Assembly: GCA_963753115.1 (NCBI GenBank)
Contig: CAVWBB010000009.1
Coordinates: 17,121 to 81,120 of the forward strand
Length of the DNA: 64,000 bases
Reading direction: 5' to 3'
Source: Bog-473 sp963753115
GTDB lineage: Bacteria > Actinomycetota > Acidimicrobiia > Acidimicrobiales > RAAP-2
Each line of letters begins with the position of its first letter. Positions within the stretch are counted from its first letter, which is position 1. Under the pieces are notes generated by a model. The model was not told the origin of the DNA, searched no databases, and was given only the letters and a program-made list of their open reading frames with translations. The position numbers and the translations under genes are program-made. This document shows, piece by piece, positions 32,738 to 41,784 of this stretch.

Positions 32738-33578
32738 GGTCGGTGCTGGCCCGGGCCAGCCATGCCGCCAGGTGCGAGGCGATCGCCCGCAGGTGTTCCT
32801 CACGCACGTCCTCGACGCCGTAGCGCCCGGACGCGGACTCGAGCAGTGCCAGTCGGAAGGGCGGCGCGCCGCTCCGGAGGGTCTCGAGGAGCGACAGGTA
32901 ATGCAGTGAGCGACGCTCCGCCGCCCACGTCCCGCCGGTGGACACCCCGAGCGCGCACAGCGATGCGGTGCGTTGCTGTGGGAGCCCGACGACGAGGTCG
33001 AAGGTGCCGTGGAGGACGACCCGTCCTCCCGCCAGCGGGATGGCGACGCGGTCGTCGGTCCGCGGCATCCAGCCCGGGGCGAACCGGGGGACCAGGCCGG
33101 TGAGGTTGCGGGCATGGACGGAGAGCGTCTCCGCCAGGGTGGCGCGGGCCAACGCCGGCAGCTCCTCGATGTGGCGGACCTCCGCATCGTCGCCTGCCGC
33201 CCGCAGCGCGTCGAGCGCGTCGGCCAGCGGGTCGCCGATCTCCCCTGTGTGGACGAGCTGGCGCAGCAGCGCGTGCGCGAGGCGAGACAGGACGAGCCCG
33301 GCGCTGAAGGTGTCGTCGCGCCGCTCGTCGTGCGAGCCCAGAAGCTGGCGCGGTCCGAGGAAGAGGGGCGGCGCGTGGTCGCCGCGCGCCGCCACGACGT
33401 CGTAGGCGGCGTCCTCGAGCCAGGCCCTCAGACCGCCCGCCAATCCCGGGTCGAAGCGGGGCCGGGCCGCCGCGTCGCCGCGAAGGAGCGCCAGGACCTC
33501 GCCCCCTGTGCCCCGGTCCACCGGCGCGTTGCCCTGAAGGGCGGGCCGGAGCAGCGGACGGGGGGCGACGAGGACCAT
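32730..33578 (-). CDS. Uncharacterised protein, possible degenerate PD-(D/E)XK (RecB/Cas4-like) fold
   Basis: This 282-residue protein has a pattern reminiscent of RecB-family nucleases. A helical segment (LVLSRLAHALLRQLVHTGE) is followed by RVVLHGTFDLVVGLP, then a strand and AAERRSLHYLSLLETLRSG. In active enzymes the first Asp (as in GTFDLV) is followed by a D-x-K strand. Here the corresponding segment reads LCALGVSTGG and lacks both Asp and Lys, so catalysis looks lost. The relation is inferred from pattern only. ATG 33578 begins 50 bp from the divergent small membrane protein gene, and the stop overlaps the next gene by 8 bp. Confidence 0.7.
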   Translation of the reverse strand: MVLVAPRPLLRPALQGNAPVDRGTGGEVLALLRGDAAARPRFDPGLAGGLRAWLEDAAYDVVAARGDHAPPLFLGPRQLLGSHDERRDDTFSAGLVLSRLAHALLRQLVHTGEIGDPLADALDALRAAGDDAEVRHIEELPALARATLAETLSVHARNLTGLVPRFAPGWMPRTDDRVAIPLAGGRVVLHGTFDLVVGLPQQRTASLCALGVSTGGTWAAERRSLHYLSLLETLRSGAPPFRLALLESASGRYGVEDVREEHLRAIASHLAAWLARASTDHG

Positions 33579-33628
33579 TCGGGGCAGTGTGCCCACTGGG
33601 TGTGACACTCCTCTACCCTGAGACGGAC

Positions 33629-33835
33629 ATGGCACCCGCCCTGCTGGCGTCGGCCGGCAACACCGCCTTCTACGTGATCTTCGGGATCTTCGTGGTGGCG
33701 ATGCTCGCGCTGGCGGTGATCGTCATCGTCTGGGCGGTCCGCCACGACATGGCCGGGCGCGCCGCATGGCGCGAACGCCAGATGCGGCGGGGGGCGCCAC
33801 CACCACCACCGGATCCGCCCGGCGGGACGCCATGA
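33629..33835 (+). CDS. Small single-span membrane protein
   Basis: This 68-residue protein has one strongly hydrophobic helix at about 14-35 (YVIFGIFVVAMLALAVIVIV). A basic, cytoplasmic-looking segment (RHDMAGRAAWRERQMRR) and a proline-rich tail follow. No function can be assigned. ATG 33629 was preferred over earlier in-frame starts because it immediately precedes the helix. The stop overlaps an ATG (33831, ATGA) of a frame that reads MSDGLSDAVRGAVNDSAVNG before losing coding character. Confidence 0.7.
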   Translation: MAPALLASAGNTAFYVIFGIFVVAMLALAVIVIVWAVRHDMAGRAAWRERQMRRGAPPPPPDPPGGTP

Positions 33836-33899
33836 GCGACGGCCTGAGCGACGCCGTGCGCGGCGCCGTGAACGACAGCGCCGTGAACGGACACGCGCG

Positions 33900-34853
33900 A
33901 TGCCAGCCATTTCGAGGGCGCGCCCGGCACCGAAGTTCACCGAACGCGTGCGCTCGCTGTGGGCGGACCGGCGTCACCGCGGAGAAGGACGCAACGGGAA
34001 GTCGCCGCGACGAACCGGGTTCGTCCTCGCCGGCGGCGGCAGCCGCGGCGCCGTGCAGGTGGGCATGCTCGAGGAGCTCATTCGGCGCGACATCCGGGCC
34101 GATCGGGTCTTCGGCGCGTCGGTGGGCGCCATCAACGGCGCGTCGTACGCCGGGAACCCCACGCTCGAGAACATCGAGCGGATGGCAGACATCTGGCGCG
34201 ACGTGAAGGGCACCGACATCTTCCCGCGCGGCACGTTCGACGGCCCGTGGGCCTTCCTGCAGAAGCGGCCCTCCGTGCATGCCAACTCGGGACTGCGGGC
34301 CATCATCGAGGCCGGGGTCGACTACGAGGACCTCGAGGACGCCACCATCCCGATCGAGGTGGTGACGACGTCGCTCACCGACGGCCGCGAGCGCTGGATC
34401 GGCCACGGCCCGGCCGTCGAGGCCATCCTGGCCTCCTCGGCCATCCCGTCCATCTTCCCGCCCGTCATGATCGACGGCGATGTCCTCGTCGACGGCGGGG
34501 TCGTCAACAACGTCCCGATCAGCCGTGCGCTGTCCGCTGGATGCGACCGCATCTACGTCTTGCTGTGCGGGCCGCTGCACTTCCACCCGCCGCTGCCGCG
34601 CCGCCCGGCCGAGGCGGCGCTCACCGCCTTCTTCGTGGCCATCCACGCCCGCTTCGTCCGCGAGCTCACCCTGCTCCCGCCCGACGTCGAGGTGGTGGTC
34701 TTCAGCGGCGGCGGCGAGCCCTCGGGCCAGTACCGCGACTTCTCCGCCACGGCGACACTGATTGAGGAGGGACGCGCCGAGGTGGCCGACGTCATGGATC
34801 GCTACGCCGGCACGTCCCAGGCCCTGGCCCCGGCCCGGACCCCGGCGTCCTGA
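33900..34853 (+). CDS. Patatin-like phospholipase
   Basis: This 317-residue serine hydrolase has a Ser-Asp dyad. The oxyanion loop is LAGGGSRGAVQVGML, the nucleophile elbow is GASVGAING (GxSxG), and the Asp is in LVDGGVVNN. These are the hallmarks of bacterial patatins (RssA/YlbK type), which cleave acyl esters of phospholipids. There is no signal peptide. ATG 33900 has little Shine-Dalgarno. An alternative start in a different frame at 33831 would require a frameshift and is not supported. It sits between a small membrane protein gene and lhr on the same strand. Confidence 0.9.
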   Translation: MPAISRARPAPKFTERVRSLWADRRHRGEGRNGKSPRRTGFVLAGGGSRGAVQVGMLEELIRRDIRADRVFGASVGAINGASYAGNPTLENIERMADIWRDVKGTDIFPRGTFDGPWAFLQKRPSVHANSGLRAIIEAGVDYEDLEDATIPIEVVTTSLTDGRERWIGHGPAVEAILASSAIPSIFPPVMIDGDVLVDGGVVNNVPISRALSAGCDRIYVLLCGPLHFHPPLPRRPAEAALTAFFVAIHARFVRELTLLPPDVEVVVFSGGGEPSGQYRDFSATATLIEEGRAEVADVMDRYAGTSQALAPARTPAS

Positions 34854-34994
34854 GCCTCCCGCGCCCCTCTCCTCCACGCGCCCATCTGGTTGATCCGGGT
34901 TCGGAGCTCCTGGTGGGGCCGCCCGTTGCCGGCCTGACCGGTACCGGCGGCCGTCGCCGTCGCCGGCGTCACTACTTCCTGGTGGAATAGGAGG

Positions 34995-37900
34995 GTGCCC
35001 GACGCCTCTCCCGAGTCGCTCTTCCATCCGGCCGTCGCCAGCTGGTTCGCCCGGCGCTTCCCGGCGGGCCCGACCCCGCCCCAGACGGCGGCCTGGCCCC
35101 ACATCGCGGCGGGGAGCGATGTCCTCGTGGCCTCGCCGACGGGTTCGGGCAAGACCCTCACCGGGTTCCTGGTCGCCATCGACGCCGCCTACCGGGCCGC
35201 CGAGGCCGGACCGTCCGTCCGGGGGACGCCCGAAGTCCTCTATATCTCCCCGCTGCGGGCGCTGGCCGTCGACGTGCACGAGAACCTCCACGTCCCCCTG
35301 ACCGAAATCCGCGAGGAGGCCACCCGGCTCGGGTGCGCCGACCCGGGCCTGCGCGTCGCCATCCGCACGGGGGACACGCCCCCGGCCGAGCGGGCCGCCA
35401 TGAAGAAGCAGGCGCCCGACCTGCTCGTCACCACCCCCGAGTCGCTCTACCTCCTCTTGACCGCACCCTCGTCGCGGGCGCTCCTACGGGGCGTGCGCAC
35501 CGTGATCGTCGACGAGGTGCACACGCTCGCCCGCGACAAGCGGGGGAGCCACCTGGCGCTGAGCCTCGAGCGCCTCGACGCCCTCGTCACCGAGAGCGGG
35601 GGCCGTCTCCAGCGCATCGGGCTCTCGGCGACGCAACGGCCTCTTGACGTGGTGGCGCGCCTGCTCTCCGGTGTGCACGACGACCGGCCCCCGACCGTGA
35701 TCGTCGACTGCGGCCACGCCCGCGACCTCGAGGTCGCCATCGAGCTGCCGTCCACCGAGCTCGAGGCCGTGATGAGCGGCGGCCAGATGTCCGACATCCT
35801 CGATCGCATCGCGGACCACACGCGCCATCACCGCACCACTCTGGTCTTCGTCAATACGCGCAAGATGGCAGAACGCGTGGCCCATCAATTGGCGGAGCGG
35901 CTCGGCGAGGCCGACGGGGCCGATGGTGACGTCGATGCCTCGCTCCTCGTCGCCGCGCACCACGGGAGCTTGTCGGCGGCACGGCGGCGCATCGTCGAGA
36001 CGCGCCTGCGGGCCGGCGACCTGCGCGCCCTGGTGGCCACGGCGTCGCTCGAGCTCGGGATCGACGTCGGACCGGTCGAGCTGGTCTGCCAGATCGGCTC
36101 GCCGCGCGCCATCGGGACGTTCCTCCAGCGGGTCGGCCGAGCCAACCACCATCGTGACGGGACCCCGGCTGGCCGCCTGTACCCGACGACGCGCGACGAG
36201 CTGGTGGAGTGCACGGCCCTGCTCGCCGCGGTGCGCGAAGGTCGGCTCGACCTGCTCGAGCCGGTCGTCGCCCCGCTCGACGTGCTGACCCAGCAGCTGG
36301 TGGCGGAGGTCGCCTCCACCGAGGAGCGCGACGTCGAGGCGATGTGGGCCATGACCCGCCAGGCGGCACCCTACGCGGACCTGTCCCGGAAGGACTTCGA
36401 CGACGTCGTGGCACTGGCGAGTTGGGGCATCGAGACCGGGCGCGGCCGCCGCGGCGCGCACCTGCACCTCGACGCGGTCAATGGCCGCTTGCGCGCCCGG
36501 CGCGGCGCGCGCTTGGCCGCCCTCACGGGTGGCGGCGCCATTCCCGAGACCGGTGACTACCGGGTGGTGCTCGACCCCGACGGGGTGACCGTCGGCTCGG
36601 TCCACGAGGACTTTGCCGTCGAGGCGACGGCAGGCGACATCTTCCTGCTGGGCACGCACTCGTGGCGGGTGGCCAAGGTGGAGGTCGGGACGGTCCGGGT
36701 GCACGACGCCGGCGACCTGCCACCGACCATTCCCTTCTGGTTGGGTGAGGCGCCGGCCCGGAGCGCCGAGCTCTCCGAGGCGGTGAGCGATCTCCGGGCG
36801 GCGCTCGAGCCGCTGCTCGAGTCCCAGGACGGCGACGGGGCGCGCCAGCTCGTGCAGGCGCGGGCCGGGGTGTCGGCCGAGGTGGCCCAACAGGTTGTCG
36901 CCTACTGCGCCGCGGGACTCGCTGCCCTGGGGCACCTGCCCACGCGCCAGCGGCTCGTCGTCGAGCGGTGCTTCGACGAGAGCGAAGGATCGCAACTCAT
37001 CATCCACGCGCCCTTCGGGGGACGGATCAACCGGGCCCTGGGCCTGGCCCTGCGCAAGCGGTTCTGCGTCTCGTTCGACTTCGAGCTGCAGGCGGCGGCG
37101 GACGACGACACCGTGGTCCTGTCGCTCGGACCACAACACAGCTTCCCCCTCACGCGGGTGCAGTCCATGCTGAGCAGCGCGAAGGCCAAGGAGGTCCTGA
37201 CCCAGGCGGTGCTGCCCCATCCCATGCTCGGCGCGCGCTGGCGTTGGAATCTCAACCGGGCCCTCGTGCTGCCGCGCATGAACGGGGGCAAGCGCCGGCC
37301 GATCCATCTCCAGCGCATGGAGGCCGACGACCTGCTGGCCGCCGTCTGGCCGGGCCTGGCGGCCTGCCAGGAGAACGCGCCGCCTGGGCCGGTCGGTGTC
37401 CCGGACCACGTGCTGGCGAGGCAGACCGTCTACGACTGCCTCCACGAGGGCCTCTCCGTGGAGGGCCTGGTGGAGGTGTGGGCCCAGGTGGAATCGGGTG
37501 CCATCGACGTGCACACGGTCGAGTCGTCGGAGCCCTCCCCGTTCTCCCATGCCATCTTGAGCGGCCGGCCCTTCACCTACCTGGATGATGCGCCGCTCGA
37601 GGAGCGACGGACCCGCGCCCTGTCGCTGCGGCGCGGCCTGGGTGAGCTTGGGCCCAACGGCCTGCCCGTCCCGGCCTCGGAGCTGGCCGCGCTCGATCCC
37701 GACGCCGTTGCGGTCGTGCTCGACCAGGTCCGCCCGCGGCTGCGCAACGCCGACGAACTGCACGACCTCCTGCTCTCGCTGGTCGCGGCGCGGCCTCTCC
37801 CGGAGTGGGCGCACTGGTACGACGCGCTCGCTGCCGACGGCCGGGCGAGCACGCTCAACGACTCCTGGGTGGCGACCGAGCGCCATACCGCAGCACTCGC

Positions 37901-39263
37901 CCTCGGCGACGACGACGATGCGGCGGCGGATTGTGTGGCCGGCCACCTGGCGTTGGCGGGCCCGGTCACGGTCGAACAGTTGGTGGCCGACGCCGTGCTG
38001 CCGTCGGGGGCGCCGATGGGAGCGCCGCTGTCGGCCGCCCGGGCGCGCACGGCCCTCGCCCGTCTCGAAGGCCGGGGTTCGGCGATCGAACTGCCCGACG
38101 GACGCTGGTGCGCCCGCAACCTGCTGGTCCGCCTGCACGGCGCCAGCCGCAGCCGACGCCGCGGCCAGGTCGACGCGGTCCCGATCGCCGAGTACGTCCG
38201 CTTCCTCACGCATTGGCAGCACGCGACGCCGGACAGCTGCCTGGAGGGACGCGCCGGGCTGCTCGAGGTGCTCGAGCAGCTGCAGGGCATCGAGGCCCCC
38301 GCGGCAGAGTGGGAGGCGCAGATCCTCCCCGCCCGTGTCCGGGACTACGACGCCCGCTGGCTCGACGAGCTCTGCCTGTCGGGCGAAATCGTGTGGGGCC
38401 GGCTCACGCCGCGGGCCGAGCGCACCGGCCGCAGCGGCACTCCCTCGCCGGCCACACCGCTCGCCTTCGCCCGGCGTGACGACCTCGAGGACATGTTGCG
38501 CGCCGTGCGCGCCGGTTCGCTGGCCCCCGAACCGGAGATCGGCGCCGCGGCAGACGTGCTCGCCGCGCTGCGAACGCGCGGAGCCTGCTTCCGCCCCGAA
38601 CTGGCGCCGGTCACCGGTCGGCTTCCGGCTGAGGTGGACGAGGGACTCTGGGACCTGGTGGCCCGGGGGCTCGTCACCGCCGATGCCTTCTCGGCCGTGC
38701 GCGCCCTGCTCTCGGCCCGTGACCGCTGGCGCACCCGGACCGTGCGCCGCCCCTCGGGACGCCTGGCCCGTCGCCGTGCTCCCGTCGGGACCGGCATCGG
38801 CGAGGGTCGTTGGTCGCTCCTGCCCGGGCCCGAAGTCCTGGGCGCCCCGGCCGTCGACGACGGTGTGCTCCTGCCCGGCAACGAGGCGTTGGCCGAGACG
38901 GTGGCGCAGCAGCTGCTCGTGCGCTGGGGGATCGTGGCCTGGGAGCTGTGGAGCCGGGAGTCCTTCAAGGTCCCGTGGCGCGAGGTCGTGTGGGCCCTGC
39001 GCCGGATGGAGGCGCGCGGGCTCGTTCTCGGCGGACGCTTCGTGGCGGGGCTCTCGGGCGAGCAGTACGCGCTGCCCGAGGCGTTCGACGACCTGCGAGC
39101 GACGCATCGCCGGGGCGCCGACGGTGAACAGGTCGTCGTGGCCGGCGCCGACCCGCTCAACATGACCGGCACCATCTTGGGCGGAGCCCGTGTGCCGACG
39201 CGCCGCAACCAGCGCGTGGTCTACCGCGACGGGGTCGTGGTGGATCAGCTCGAGGCTGGCTGA
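34995..39263 (+). CDS. lhr: Lhr-type ATP-dependent DNA helicase (superfamily 2)
   Basis: This 1,422-residue SF2 helicase has motif I ASPTGSGKT, motif II VDEVH (DEVH box), motif III GLSATQ, and LVFVNTRKMAERVA in domain 2. Motif V is ATASLELGIDVG and motif VI is QRVGRANHHRDG. After the winged helix and beta-barrel Lhr-core (about residues 1-860) comes the long Lhr C-terminal domain ending near LGGARVPTRRNQRV. Length and order match mycobacterial Lhr (about 1,500). It unwinds 3'-tailed DNA or RNA:DNA in DNA repair and is often induced by DNA damage. The GTG start follows AGGAGG with almost no spacer, so a nearby start is possible. It is followed after 2 bp by pxpA. Confidence 0.96.
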   Translation: MPDASPESLFHPAVASWFARRFPAGPTPPQTAAWPHIAAGSDVLVASPTGSGKTLTGFLVAIDAAYRAAEAGPSVRGTPEVLYISPLRALAVDVHENLHVPLTEIREEATRLGCADPGLRVAIRTGDTPPAERAAMKKQAPDLLVTTPESLYLLLTAPSSRALLRGVRTVIVDEVHTLARDKRGSHLALSLERLDALVTESGGRLQRIGLSATQRPLDVVARLLSGVHDDRPPTVIVDCGHARDLEVAIELPSTELEAVMSGGQMSDILDRIADHTRHHRTTLVFVNTRKMAERVAHQLAERLGEADGADGDVDASLLVAAHHGSLSAARRRIVETRLRAGDLRALVATASLELGIDVGPVELVCQIGSPRAIGTFLQRVGRANHHRDGTPAGRLYPTTRDELVECTALLAAVREGRLDLLEPVVAPLDVLTQQLVAEVASTEERDVEAMWAMTRQAAPYADLSRKDFDDVVALASWGIETGRGRRGAHLHLDAVNGRLRARRGARLAALTGGGAIPETGDYRVVLDPDGVTVGSVHEDFAVEATAGDIFLLGTHSWRVAKVEVGTVRVHDAGDLPPTIPFWLGEAPARSAELSEAVSDLRAALEPLLESQDGDGARQLVQARAGVSAEVAQQVVAYCAAGLAALGHLPTRQRLVVERCFDESEGSQLIIHAPFGGRINRALGLALRKRFCVSFDFELQAAADDDTVVLSLGPQHSFPLTRVQSMLSSAKAKEVLTQAVLPHPMLGARWRWNLNRALVLPRMNGGKRRPIHLQRMEADDLLAAVWPGLAACQENAPPGPVGVPDHVLARQTVYDCLHEGLSVEGLVEVWAQVESGAIDVHTVESSEPSPFSHAILSGRPFTYLDDAPLEERRTRALSLRRGLGELGPNGLPVPASELAALDPDAVAVVLDQVRPRLRNADELHDLLLSLVAARPLPEWAHWYDALAADGRASTLNDSWVATERHTAALALGDDDDAAADCVAGHLALAGPVTVEQLVADAVLPSGAPMGAPLSAARARTALARLEGRGSAIELPDGRWCARNLLVRLHGASRSRRRGQVDAVPIAEYVRFLTHWQHATPDSCLEGRAGLLEVLEQLQGIEAPAAEWEAQILPARVRDYDARWLDELCLSGEIVWGRLTPRAERTGRSGTPSPATPLAFARRDDLEDMLRAVRAGSLAPEPEIGAAADVLAALRTRGACFRPELAPVTGRLPAEVDEGLWDLVARGLVTADAFSAVRALLSARDRWRTRTVRRPSGRLARRRAPVGTGIGEGRWSLLPGPEVLGAPAVDDGVLLPGNEALAETVAQQLLVRWGIVAWELWSRESFKVPWREVVWALRRMEARGLVLGGRFVAGLSGEQYALPEAFDDLRATHRRGADGEQVVVAGADPLNMTGTILGGARVPTRRNQRVVYRDGVVVDQLEAG

Positions 39264-39265
39264 CC

Positions 39266-40039
39266 GTGGCGCCCATCCGGAGCATCGATCTCAACGCCGA
39301 TGTCGGGGAGGCGACGGATGAGGCCGGGATCGAGGTGGAACGCGCGCTCCTTGGACTGGTGACGTCGGTCCACGTTGCCTGCGGTGGGCACGCGGGGGAC
39401 GACGACTCCATGACGGCCACGGTCGCCGCCGCGCTCGAGCACGGCGTCCGTGTGGGCGCTCATCCGTCCTACCCCGATCCTGTCGGCTTCGGCCGTGTGC
39501 CCATGGAGATCGACCGCGCGGAGCTCGGCGCGTCGTTGGCCGATCAGCTGCAGGCGCTCCAACGGATCGGCCGGAAGGCCGGCACGACCGTGGACTCGGT
39601 GAAGGCGCACGGGGCACTGTACGAAGAGGTGGCCAAGGGTGGCGCGGTCTACGAGACCTTCCGTGACGCGGTGCGTCGGAGTGTCGGCGATGATGCGTCA
39701 CTCGTGCTCCCTTCGGGTTGCCGCGCCACGGCGATGGCGTTGCGCGACGGGATGCGGTCCTCCGAGGAGGGGTTCTGCGACCGCGCCTACCGGGGTGACG
39801 GCGGCCTCGTCGATCGGTCGACGCCCGGCGCCGTAGTGGAGGACCCTGGCATGGCCGCCGCGCAGGCGCTCGGCCTGGCGCGCGGCGCGGTGGTCGCTCG
39901 TGACGGCTGCGTGCTCACGCTCTGGGTGGACACCCTGTGCGTCCATGCCGATTCGCCAGGCGCCGTCGCCATCGCCACGGAGGTTCGCCGGGTCATGCGT
40001 GACGCGAGAATCGACGTGCAGGCGCCGGCGCCTGCATGA
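39266..40039 (+). CDS. pxpA: 5-oxoprolinase subunit PxpA (LamB/YcsF family)
   Basis: PxpA, with PxpB and PxpC, cleaves 5-oxoproline to glutamate using ATP. This 257-residue protein has the family's landmarks: IDLNADVGEATDE at the N terminus, SVHVACGGHAGDD, GAHPSYPD, VKAHGALYEEVAKGG, EGFCDRAYRGDGGLVDR, and LCVHADSPGA at the C terminus. GTG 39266 lies 2 bp after the lhr stop. Its own stop overlaps the pxpBC ATG (ATGA), making a coupled operon. 5-Oxoproline forms spontaneously from glutamine and glutamyl peptides, so this is a damage-repair or scavenging function. Confidence 0.95.
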   Translation: MAPIRSIDLNADVGEATDEAGIEVERALLGLVTSVHVACGGHAGDDDSMTATVAAALEHGVRVGAHPSYPDPVGFGRVPMEIDRAELGASLADQLQALQRIGRKAGTTVDSVKAHGALYEEVAKGGAVYETFRDAVRRSVGDDASLVLPSGCRATAMALRDGMRSSEEGFCDRAYRGDGGLVDRSTPGAVVEDPGMAAAQALGLARGAVVARDGCVLTLWVDTLCVHADSPGAVAIATEVRRVMRDARIDVQAPAPA

Positions 40040-41724
40040 GCCCTTCGGTCCACGTCGGGGAGGTGCGGCTCCTCGGTGACCGGGCCCTCCTGATCGGTGT
40101 CGCCGACGCGGCGGCGGGTCGGGCGCTGGCGGGTGAGCTGGCGACACATGTTGGCGAGGGCGTCGACGTGGTGTGCGGATCGGCGACCGTGCTCGTGCAC
40201 GCGGTGGAGCCCGACACGGACCTCTCGCAGCTCCGGACCGCGGTCGACGAGGTGCGCACTGCACACGCGCGCCGTGACGCAACCGACGGGCCATCCGACG
40301 AGGCGACCGGTCCAAGCCGACTCGTCACCATCCCGTGCCGTTTCGACGGGCCCGACTTGGACGAGGTCGCCGCGCTGGCCGGTTGCCGTGTCAGCGATGT
40401 CACGGCGATGCTCACGGCGCGGCCGCTCACCGCTTCCGTGATGGGGTTCTCGCCGGGGTTCGCCTATCTCGAGGGACTGCCGAGCCCACTCGACCGGGTG
40501 CCGCGGCGCGCCCGGCCGCGCCCGGCGGTGCCCGCCGGGTCGGTGGCGGTCGCCAACGGCCACGCCGCCGTCTACCCCACCGCGTCGCCGGGGGGCTGGC
40601 ACCTCGTCGGGCGCACCGGGTTTCCTCTGTTCAGTGCCGGCGGCCCCCCGTACGCCGTGCTCGCTCCGGGCGACCGGGTCCAATTCACCGTGGCCGATCC
40701 GGACGAGGTCGCCGAGCCGGGAGCGGTGCGGCCGCCGTCGTGGTCCGTGCCCCCCGACGCCCGTGCCGTGTTCGAGATCGTCGCGCCGGGGCTGCGCGCC
40801 GTCCTCCAAGACGGTGGCCGTCGTGCCGTTGCCCCCGTCGGTGTCCCCGGCGCCGGTCCGGCCGATCCGATCTCGTTCGATCTGGCCAACCGGCTCGTCG
40901 GCCACGCCGCGGCCGTGGGCACGCTGGAGCTCACGGGGGGCGGGACCCGCCTGCGCTGCCTCTCCTCGTGTCATGTGGCCGTCGTCGGGGCGGCACCCGA
41001 TGTCCGCGTGGACGGGACACCAGAACGCCACGGCCAGTTGCTGCCGCTGGCCCCCGGCCAGGTCCTCGAGGTCGGCCGCCTGCGGGGCGGCTGTCGCACG
41101 TATCTGGCGGTGGCGGGCGGTTTCCTCGGACCCGTCTGGTTCGGCAGCACGGCCACCGACGAGCTGACCGGCCTCGGCGCCGGCCCGCTCGCAGCGGGAG
41201 CCGTGCTGCACGCGGGCGCCTGGGCGCCGCCGCTCGGGGACCATCTCGTGGCCGGCTCCGCCACGGTGCTGGACGGCACCGCACCGGTGGTGCTGCGGGT
41301 CCTGCCCGGGCCGCATGCCGAGCAGTTCGGGGCCGATGCCCTCGCGCAGCTCGCCACCGCGGTCTTCGAGGTACAGCCGGCGTCGAACCGGGTGGGGATC
41401 CGCCTGCGGGCCGAGTCAGGGTCCGTGGCGTTGCGTGGACGCGGCGGGGGAGCGCTCGACTCGCACGGCGTGGTCACCGGGACCGTGCAGGTGCCACCCG
41501 ATGGTGACCCGGTGGTCCTCCTGCCCGACCACGCCACGCTCGGCGGCTATCCCGTGCTGGCGGTGGTGGCCGCGACGGACCACGGACGGCTGGGCCAGTG
41601 CGCGCCCGGCACACGCGTGCGCTTCGTGCCGATCGATCTCGCCGCCGCGGCTGAGACGTGGCGGGCAACGCGTCGGGAATTGGCGGGGGCGGTGATCGGC
41701 ACCTATCCACTCGCCGTCGACTGA
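40036..41724 (+). CDS. Fused 5-oxoprolinase subunits PxpB-PxpC (KipI-KipA/allophanate hydrolase-like)
   Basis: The protein has 562 residues. Residues 1-235 are PxpB-like (LGDRALLIGVAD, MGFSPGFAYLEGLP, the hallmark PGGWHLVGRT). Residues about 245-550 are PxpC-like (FEIVAPGLRAVLQDGGR, VGVPGAGPADPISFDLANRLVG, YLAVAGGF, QPASNRVGIRL, ILLPDHATLGGYPVLAVV-like segment). In many bacteria these are two genes; the fusion fixes 1:1 stoichiometry. With PxpA it should form the ATP-dependent 5-oxoprolinase. The ATG overlaps the pxpA stop. A 13-bp triplicate lies just after its end. Confidence 0.94.
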   Translation: MSPSVHVGEVRLLGDRALLIGVADAAAGRALAGELATHVGEGVDVVCGSATVLVHAVEPDTDLSQLRTAVDEVRTAHARRDATDGPSDEATGPSRLVTIPCRFDGPDLDEVAALAGCRVSDVTAMLTARPLTASVMGFSPGFAYLEGLPSPLDRVPRRARPRPAVPAGSVAVANGHAAVYPTASPGGWHLVGRTGFPLFSAGGPPYAVLAPGDRVQFTVADPDEVAEPGAVRPPSWSVPPDARAVFEIVAPGLRAVLQDGGRRAVAPVGVPGAGPADPISFDLANRLVGHAAAVGTLELTGGGTRLRCLSSCHVAVVGAAPDVRVDGTPERHGQLLPLAPGQVLEVGRLRGGCRTYLAVAGGFLGPVWFGSTATDELTGLGAGPLAAGAVLHAGAWAPPLGDHLVAGSATVLDGTAPVVLRVLPGPHAEQFGADALAQLATAVFEVQPASNRVGIRLRAESGSVALRGRGGGALDSHGVVTGTVQVPPDGDPVVLLPDHATLGGYPVLAVVAATDHGRLGQCAPGTRVRFVPIDLAAAAETWRATRRELAGAVIGTYPLAVD

Positions 41725-41745
41725 GGGGGCGCAGGTCAGACCAAC

Positions 41746-41784
41746 CGATCAGACGAGCCGATCAGACGAGCCGATCAGACGAGC
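41746..41784. repeat. Three perfect tandem copies of a 13-bp unit (CGATCAGACGAGC)
   Basis: Three identical 13-bp units lie between the convergent pxpBC and TSUP genes; the last copy includes the TSUP stop and last codons. 13 bp is not a multiple of three, so copy-number change would shift the TSUP stop. This is another tandem repeat at a convergent 3' junction. Confidence 0.9.

Noticed and set aside
33831..33899. Alternative upstream start for the patatin gene overlapping the small membrane protein stop (ATGA)
   Set aside because: That ATG is in a different frame; joining it to patatin would need a frameshift for which there is no independent evidence.
35484..39107. A 1,207-codon open frame antisense to lhr, and similarly long antisense frames over LivHM and typA
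   Set aside because: These are expected shadows of GC-rich codon bias; their translations are low-complexity and lack domain motifs, while the sense genes have complete motifs.
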